Position numbers and translations under genes: made by a program. DNA of 64,000 bases from Peptoniphilaceae bacterium (GTDB taxonomy: Bacteria; Bacillota; Clostridia; Tissierellales; Peptoniphilaceae): positions 1 through 64,000 of the forward strand of contig CAJUSY010000049.1 of the NCBI GenBank assembly GCA_910589545.1. The letters are read 5' to 3'. The notes under the pieces are model-generated. The model searched no databases, was not told the DNA's origin, and worked only from the letters and a program-made list of their open reading frames with translations. Positions within the stretch are counted from its first letter, which is position 1; each line of letters begins with the position of its first letter. This document shows, one piece after another, positions 60,693 to 64,000 of the stretch.

Positions 60693-62078
60693 TTAATATT
60701 CACAATGCCCTACAGTTCTTGGGAATGGAATGACATCTCTTATGTTTGACATCCCTGTCATATACATAACCATTCTTTCAAATCCCAATCCAAATCCCCC
60801 GTGTTTTACTCCACCGTATTTTCTTAAATCAAGATACCATTTGTATTCTTCTTTATTAAATCCTAACTCATCCATCTTCTTATCTAATAATTCGTATCTT
60901 TCTTCCCTTTGACTTCCACCAATCAACTCACCAATTCCAGGAACCAAAAGGTCAGTTGCTGCGACAGTTTTATTATCGTCGTTAAGTCTCATGTAGAAAG
61001 CTTTGATTTCTTTTGGATAATCAGTTATAAATACTGGACCATCAACAATTTTTTCACTCAAATACTTTTCGTGTTCTGTTTGTAAATCCATTCCCCATTC
61101 TACTGGATATTCAAATTTTTCATCTGATTTTTGTAGAATCTCAACTGCTTCTGTGTAAGTTAATTTCTTAAATGTTTTATTAGCAACTTTAGTCAATCTT
61201 TCAATTAAGTTCTTGTCTACAAAACTATTAAAGAATTTAATCTCTTCTTCACAATTTTCCATAACATCTTTTATGATATATCTAACCATGTCTTCTGCTA
61301 AATTACAAACATCATCCAAATCAGCAAAACAGATTTCAGGTTCCATCATCCAAAATTCTGCCGCATGTCTAGGAGTGTTAGAGTGTTCACTCCTGAAAGT
61401 CGGTCCAAAAGTATATACATTTCTAAAAGCTAATGCATAAGCTTCAGCTTGTAATTGACCGCTCACTGTTAAGTTAGTAGATTTTGAGAAGAAATCTTGT
61501 GAAAAATCAACATTTCCTTCATCATCTTTAGGCACATTACCCAAATCCAATGTAGTAACTCTGAACATTTCACCAGCGCCTTCAGCATCACTTCCAGTTA
61601 TAATTGGAGTATGAACGTAGACGAATCCTCTTTCATTAAAGAATTTGTGAATAGCAAATGCCAATCTACTTCTAACTCTAAATACAGCGTTAAATGTATT
61701 AGTTCTTGGTCTTAAATGTAAAATTGTCCTCAAAAATTCAAAAGTGTGTCTTTTCTTTTGCAAAGGATAGTCGTCTGTAGAATCTCCTTCTACTATAACT
61801 TTATTTGCTTGGATTTCAAATGGTTGTTTAGAATTTGGAGTCAAAACCAATTTCCCAACGACAATAATTGCCGAGCTTAATTTTAGTTTTTCCGCCTTTT
61901 CAAAATCTTCATTATCTCTACCTACAACTATTTGAACAGGATTGAAGAAAGTTCCGTCGTTTAATTCAATGAAACCTACATTTTTGCTGAATCTTGAATT
62001 TTTTATCCATCCTCCAACCTCTACTTCTTTGTCTGAATACTTTTCATAATCTTTAATCAAGTCTCTAATTAGTATCAT
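60693..62078 (-). CDS. asnS: Asparaginyl-tRNA synthetase
   Basis: 461 residues, class IIb. An OB-fold anticodon-binding domain (VEVGGWIKNSRFSKNVGFIEL) precedes the core with VHTPIITGSDAEGAGEMF, TFGPTFRSEHSNTPRHAAEFW and the motif 3 region GFGLGFERMVMY. The GAGGAG site is 6 bases before the ATG, which overlaps the rarA end by 14 bases. AsnRS is favoured over AspRS by length and the AEFWM motif. Its presence means Asn-tRNA can be charged directly. Confidence 0.95.
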   Translation of the reverse strand: MILIRDLIKDYEKYSDKEVEVGGWIKNSRFSKNVGFIELNDGTFFNPVQIVVGRDNEDFEKAEKLKLSSAIIVVGKLVLTPNSKQPFEIQANKVIVEGDSTDDYPLQKKRHTFEFLRTILHLRPRTNTFNAVFRVRSRLAFAIHKFFNERGFVYVHTPIITGSDAEGAGEMFRVTTLDLGNVPKDDEGNVDFSQDFFSKSTNLTVSGQLQAEAYALAFRNVYTFGPTFRSEHSNTPRHAAEFWMMEPEICFADLDDVCNLAEDMVRYIIKDVMENCEEEIKFFNSFVDKNLIERLTKVANKTFKKLTYTEAVEILQKSDEKFEYPVEWGMDLQTEHEKYLSEKIVDGPVFITDYPKEIKAFYMRLNDDNKTVAATDLLVPGIGELIGGSQREERYELLDKKMDELGFNKEEYKWYLDLRKYGGVKHGGFGLGFERMVMYMTGMSNIRDVIPFPRTVGHCEY

Positions 62079-63369
62079 TATTTACTCCTCGTTTTTTATA
62101 TATTTTACTTTCATATCCAACATCTTTTGGATCATAATACTTCTGATTTTTTAACTCTTCTGGTAAATATTGTTGATAGGAATTGTCGTTATGTGGATAT
62201 TTGTATCCTACACCTCTATCCAATGATTTTGCCCCTGTGTAATGTGCATCTTTCAAATGATTTGGCACATCGTAAATCTTATTTTGTCGAATATCTTCTA
62301 ACGCCTTATCTATAGCTATATATGAAGTGTTTGATTTATCACTTGACGCTAAATATATTACACCATTAGATAAGTTTATTCTACATTCTGGAAGCCCTAT
62401 TAAATTAACAGCGTTGAACACATTAATAGCTACAGTTAATGCTTCAGGATTTGCCAATCCAATATCTTCTGAAGCAAAAATAACCATTCTTCGCGCTATG
62501 AATTTCGGATCTTCACCGCTTTCAATCATCCTTGCCAAATAATATAAAGCTGCATCAACATCCGATCCTCTCATTGATTTAATGAACGCTGATATCACAT
62601 TATAGTGATCTTCCTCTTTGTCATACTTCAAAACCGGCTTAAAAACAGAATTTCGTATAGCATCTTCATCTATAACTAAACATCCATCAATCCCATCCGT
62701 GCTTTCAACCGCAATCTCCAATGCATTCAAAGCACTTCTTGCATCTCCATTTGCAGAATTTACAAGAACATCAATTGCTTTTTCATCCATTTTTATATTC
62801 TTTTCTTTAAGTATCTTGTCTTCTGTAAGCGCGTTTTTTATAATATGTTTTATATCAATATCGTTCAATGGTTTTAACTCAATAATTTGACATCTCGATA
62901 AAAGAGCTTTATTTACTTCAAAAAACGGATTTTCTGTCGTAGCACCTATTAAAGTAATTGTGCCATCTTCAACATAGCCTAGCAATGCGTCTTGTTGCGA
63001 TTTATTAAATCTGTGAATTTCGTCTATAAACAAAACGGTTTTTTTATTATACATACTCAAATTATTTTTAGCTGTTGAAATGACTTCTCTAATATCTTTA
63101 ACTCCACTAGAAATAGCAGATAATCTTTCGAACAACGAATTAGTTTGGTTCGAAATTATTTCTGCCAATGTTGTCTTTCCAGTTCCTGGTGGTCCATAAA
63201 AAATCATGGAAGGAATTTTATCAGCCTTTATCAACCTATTCAAAAGCTTTCCTTCTCCAACCACATGGGATTGCCCAAAATATTTATCCAAACTTTTAGG
63301 TCTGAGTCTATTTGCTAACGGCGAACTATTTTCTTTTTGTAATTGTAAATTATATTCAAATAAATCCAA
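62065..63369 (-). CDS. rarA: Replication-associated recombination protein RarA (MgsA)
   Basis: 434-residue AAA+ ATPase. The motifs are FGQSHVVGEGKLLNRLI, Walker A FYGPPGTGKTTLAEII, Walker B LFIDEIHRFNKSQQDALL, sensor ATTENPFFEVN and the C-terminal MgsA domain (GSDVDAALYYLARMI). It acts at stalled replication forks. The start is a TTG at 63369-63367 preceded by GGGG 7 bases away; no ATG fits. Confidence 0.94.
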   Translation of the reverse strand: MDLFEYNLQLQKENSSPLANRLRPKSLDKYFGQSHVVGEGKLLNRLIKADKIPSMIFYGPPGTGKTTLAEIISNQTNSLFERLSAISSGVKDIREVISTAKNNLSMYNKKTVLFIDEIHRFNKSQQDALLGYVEDGTITLIGATTENPFFEVNKALLSRCQIIELKPLNDIDIKHIIKNALTEDKILKEKNIKMDEKAIDVLVNSANGDARSALNALEIAVESTDGIDGCLVIDEDAIRNSVFKPVLKYDKEEDHYNVISAFIKSMRGSDVDAALYYLARMIESGEDPKFIARRMVIFASEDIGLANPEALTVAINVFNAVNLIGLPECRINLSNGVIYLASSDKSNTSYIAIDKALEDIRQNKIYDVPNHLKDAHYTGAKSLDRGVGYKYPHNDNSYQQYLPEELKNQKYYDPKDVGYESKIYKKRGVNNDTN

Positions 63370-63440
63370 AATATTTCCCCTTTAACATTTATTTTATTTA
63401 TATCTTACCACAAAAACTAAATATCGTTAAATAAAAATTA

Positions 63441-63464
63441 AAGGTCGGATAATTACCCGACCTT
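63441..63464 (-). terminator. Terminator after nrdR
   Basis: AAGGTCGG and CCGACCTT form an 8-base stem with an 8-base loop, followed by a T-rich stretch on the minus strand. The nrdR stop codon (63465-63463) overlaps the arm. Confidence 0.8.
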
Positions 63465-63915
63465 ATTCATTATCTAATTTTGATATTTCCTCGTTAAAAG
63501 ATTTAACATCTGTAAATTCTCTATACACAGAAGCAAAACGAATATATGCCACCTTGTCAATCTTCTTAAGCTTTTTCATTATTAATTCACCTATTTCAGA
63601 TGAATCTACTTCCCTTTTATTGCTATGTGTTAATTCAACTTCTATCTCTTTAGTAGCCTCAAGCAACACTGAATCTGGAACGGGTCTTTTTTCACAAGAC
63701 TTTTTCATTCCACGATACACCTTATCTCTATCAAAAGCTTCTCTGTTTTTATCTTTTTTTACCACTGTAAGGTTATTAAAATCATATCTTTCATAAGTGG
63801 TAAATCTTTTGTGACAAGATATGCACTCTCTCCTTCGTCTAACTATCTTATCGTCTTCCGATGCTCTAGTATCTACAACTTTTGTATCAGATGCATTACA
63901 GAACGGACATTTCAT
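63463..63915 (-). CDS. nrdR: Transcriptional repressor NrdR
   Basis: 150 residues. The N-terminal zinc ribbon has CPFC and CISC pairs. An ATP-cone follows (VVKKDKNREAFDRDKVYRGM). It represses ribonucleotide reductase genes according to the ATP/dATP balance. It overlaps the ftsZ stop by one base (TAATG), the clostridial ftsZ-nrdR order. Confidence 0.96.
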   Translation of the reverse strand: MKCPFCNASDTKVVDTRASEDDKIVRRRRECISCHKRFTTYERYDFNNLTVVKKDKNREAFDRDKVYRGMKKSCEKRPVPDSVLLEATKEIEVELTHSNKREVDSSEIGELIMKKLKKIDKVAYIRFASVYREFTDVKSFNEEISKLDNE

Positions 63916-64000
63916 TAGAATCCTCTTCTCTTCAAGAATGAAGGTATTTCTATATCGTCATGTTCTCTTTCAGAAGTTTCTTCTGATTTTTGAGATATTG
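63915..64000 (-). CDS. ftsZ: Cell division protein FtsZ, C-terminal end only
   Basis: The last 27 or so codons on the minus strand read a linker (ISQKSEETSEREH) and then DDIEIPSFLKRRGF-stop. This is the conserved C-terminal peptide by which FtsZ binds SepF, FtsA and others (DIPxFLRxR type). The rest is beyond the right edge. nrdR starts in its stop codon. Confidence 0.88.
   Translation of the reverse strand, partial: ISQKSEETSEREHDDIEIPSFLKRRGF

Noticed and set aside
1..64000. CRISPR arrays, prophage, defence or secondary-metabolite clusters
   Set aside because: No regularly spaced direct repeats, cas, integrase, phage structural or biosynthetic genes were seen; the only mobile sequence is the IS256-type end.

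Overview
The window is AT-rich DNA from a low-GC Gram-positive anaerobe. Gene content and order fit the Peptoniphilaceae, most likely Finegoldia or a close relative; the family is inferred from synteny and protein flavour, not from a search. Nearly everything is chromosomal housekeeping. About nine tenths of the genes are on the minus strand, in long operons with overlapping or nearly touching genes.

Layout. 1-400: 5' end of an IS256-family element running off the left edge. 449-4972: map, a CNNM/HlyC-type membrane protein, a membrane pyrophosphatase and secG. 5096-6190: a plus-strand DUF3793-flavodoxin pair under two Fur-like boxes. 6192-32078: a block colinear with the Bacillus subtilis yloA-recG region. 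In transcription order it runs rnr, smpB, rqcH, yicC, remA, gmk, rpoZ, coaBC, priA, def, fmt, a zinc peptidase, rsmB, rlmN, prpC, prkC, rsgA, rpe, thiT, thiN; then the divergent rpmB; then yloU, a fakA-like gene, recG, rsmD and coaD. 32155-38718: modABC, a nitroreductase, a plus-strand UvrD-like helicase, a peroxiredoxin under a PerR-like box and a secreted DUF1002 protein. 38857-41916: four tRNA genes around a roughly 1 kb decayed segment holding two pseudogenes that look like a toxin/immunity pair, plus a secreted nuclease and a glucosaminidase. 41950-48320: degV, then the sepF division cluster. 48323-57961: U32 peptidase, trmR, ylbF, rnj, fur, DUF1292, ruvX, ireB, alaS, a YdiK-type transporter and an Rrf2 regulator. 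58018-64000: leuS with a T-box leader, asnS, rarA, nrdR and the last codons of ftsZ.

How the genes connect. Ribosome rescue and quality control (RNase R, SmpB, RqcH) sit together. The PrkC kinase and PrpC phosphatase are in the window together with IreB, a known substrate type of such kinases. A FakA-like kinase and a DegV (FakB-type) lipid-binding protein are both present. U32 peptidase and TrmR form a tRNA wobble-uridine pathway. ThiT and ThiN form a thiamine uptake and activation pair.

I found no CRISPR array, prophage, defence island or clearly new system. The most interesting signals are small: an IS element whose transposase ribosome-binding site is hidden in a hairpin only on read-through transcripts, the toxin/immunity relic between tRNAs, three well-placed metal/redox operator palindromes, and a promoter predicted to give a leaderless mRNA at the head of the division operon.
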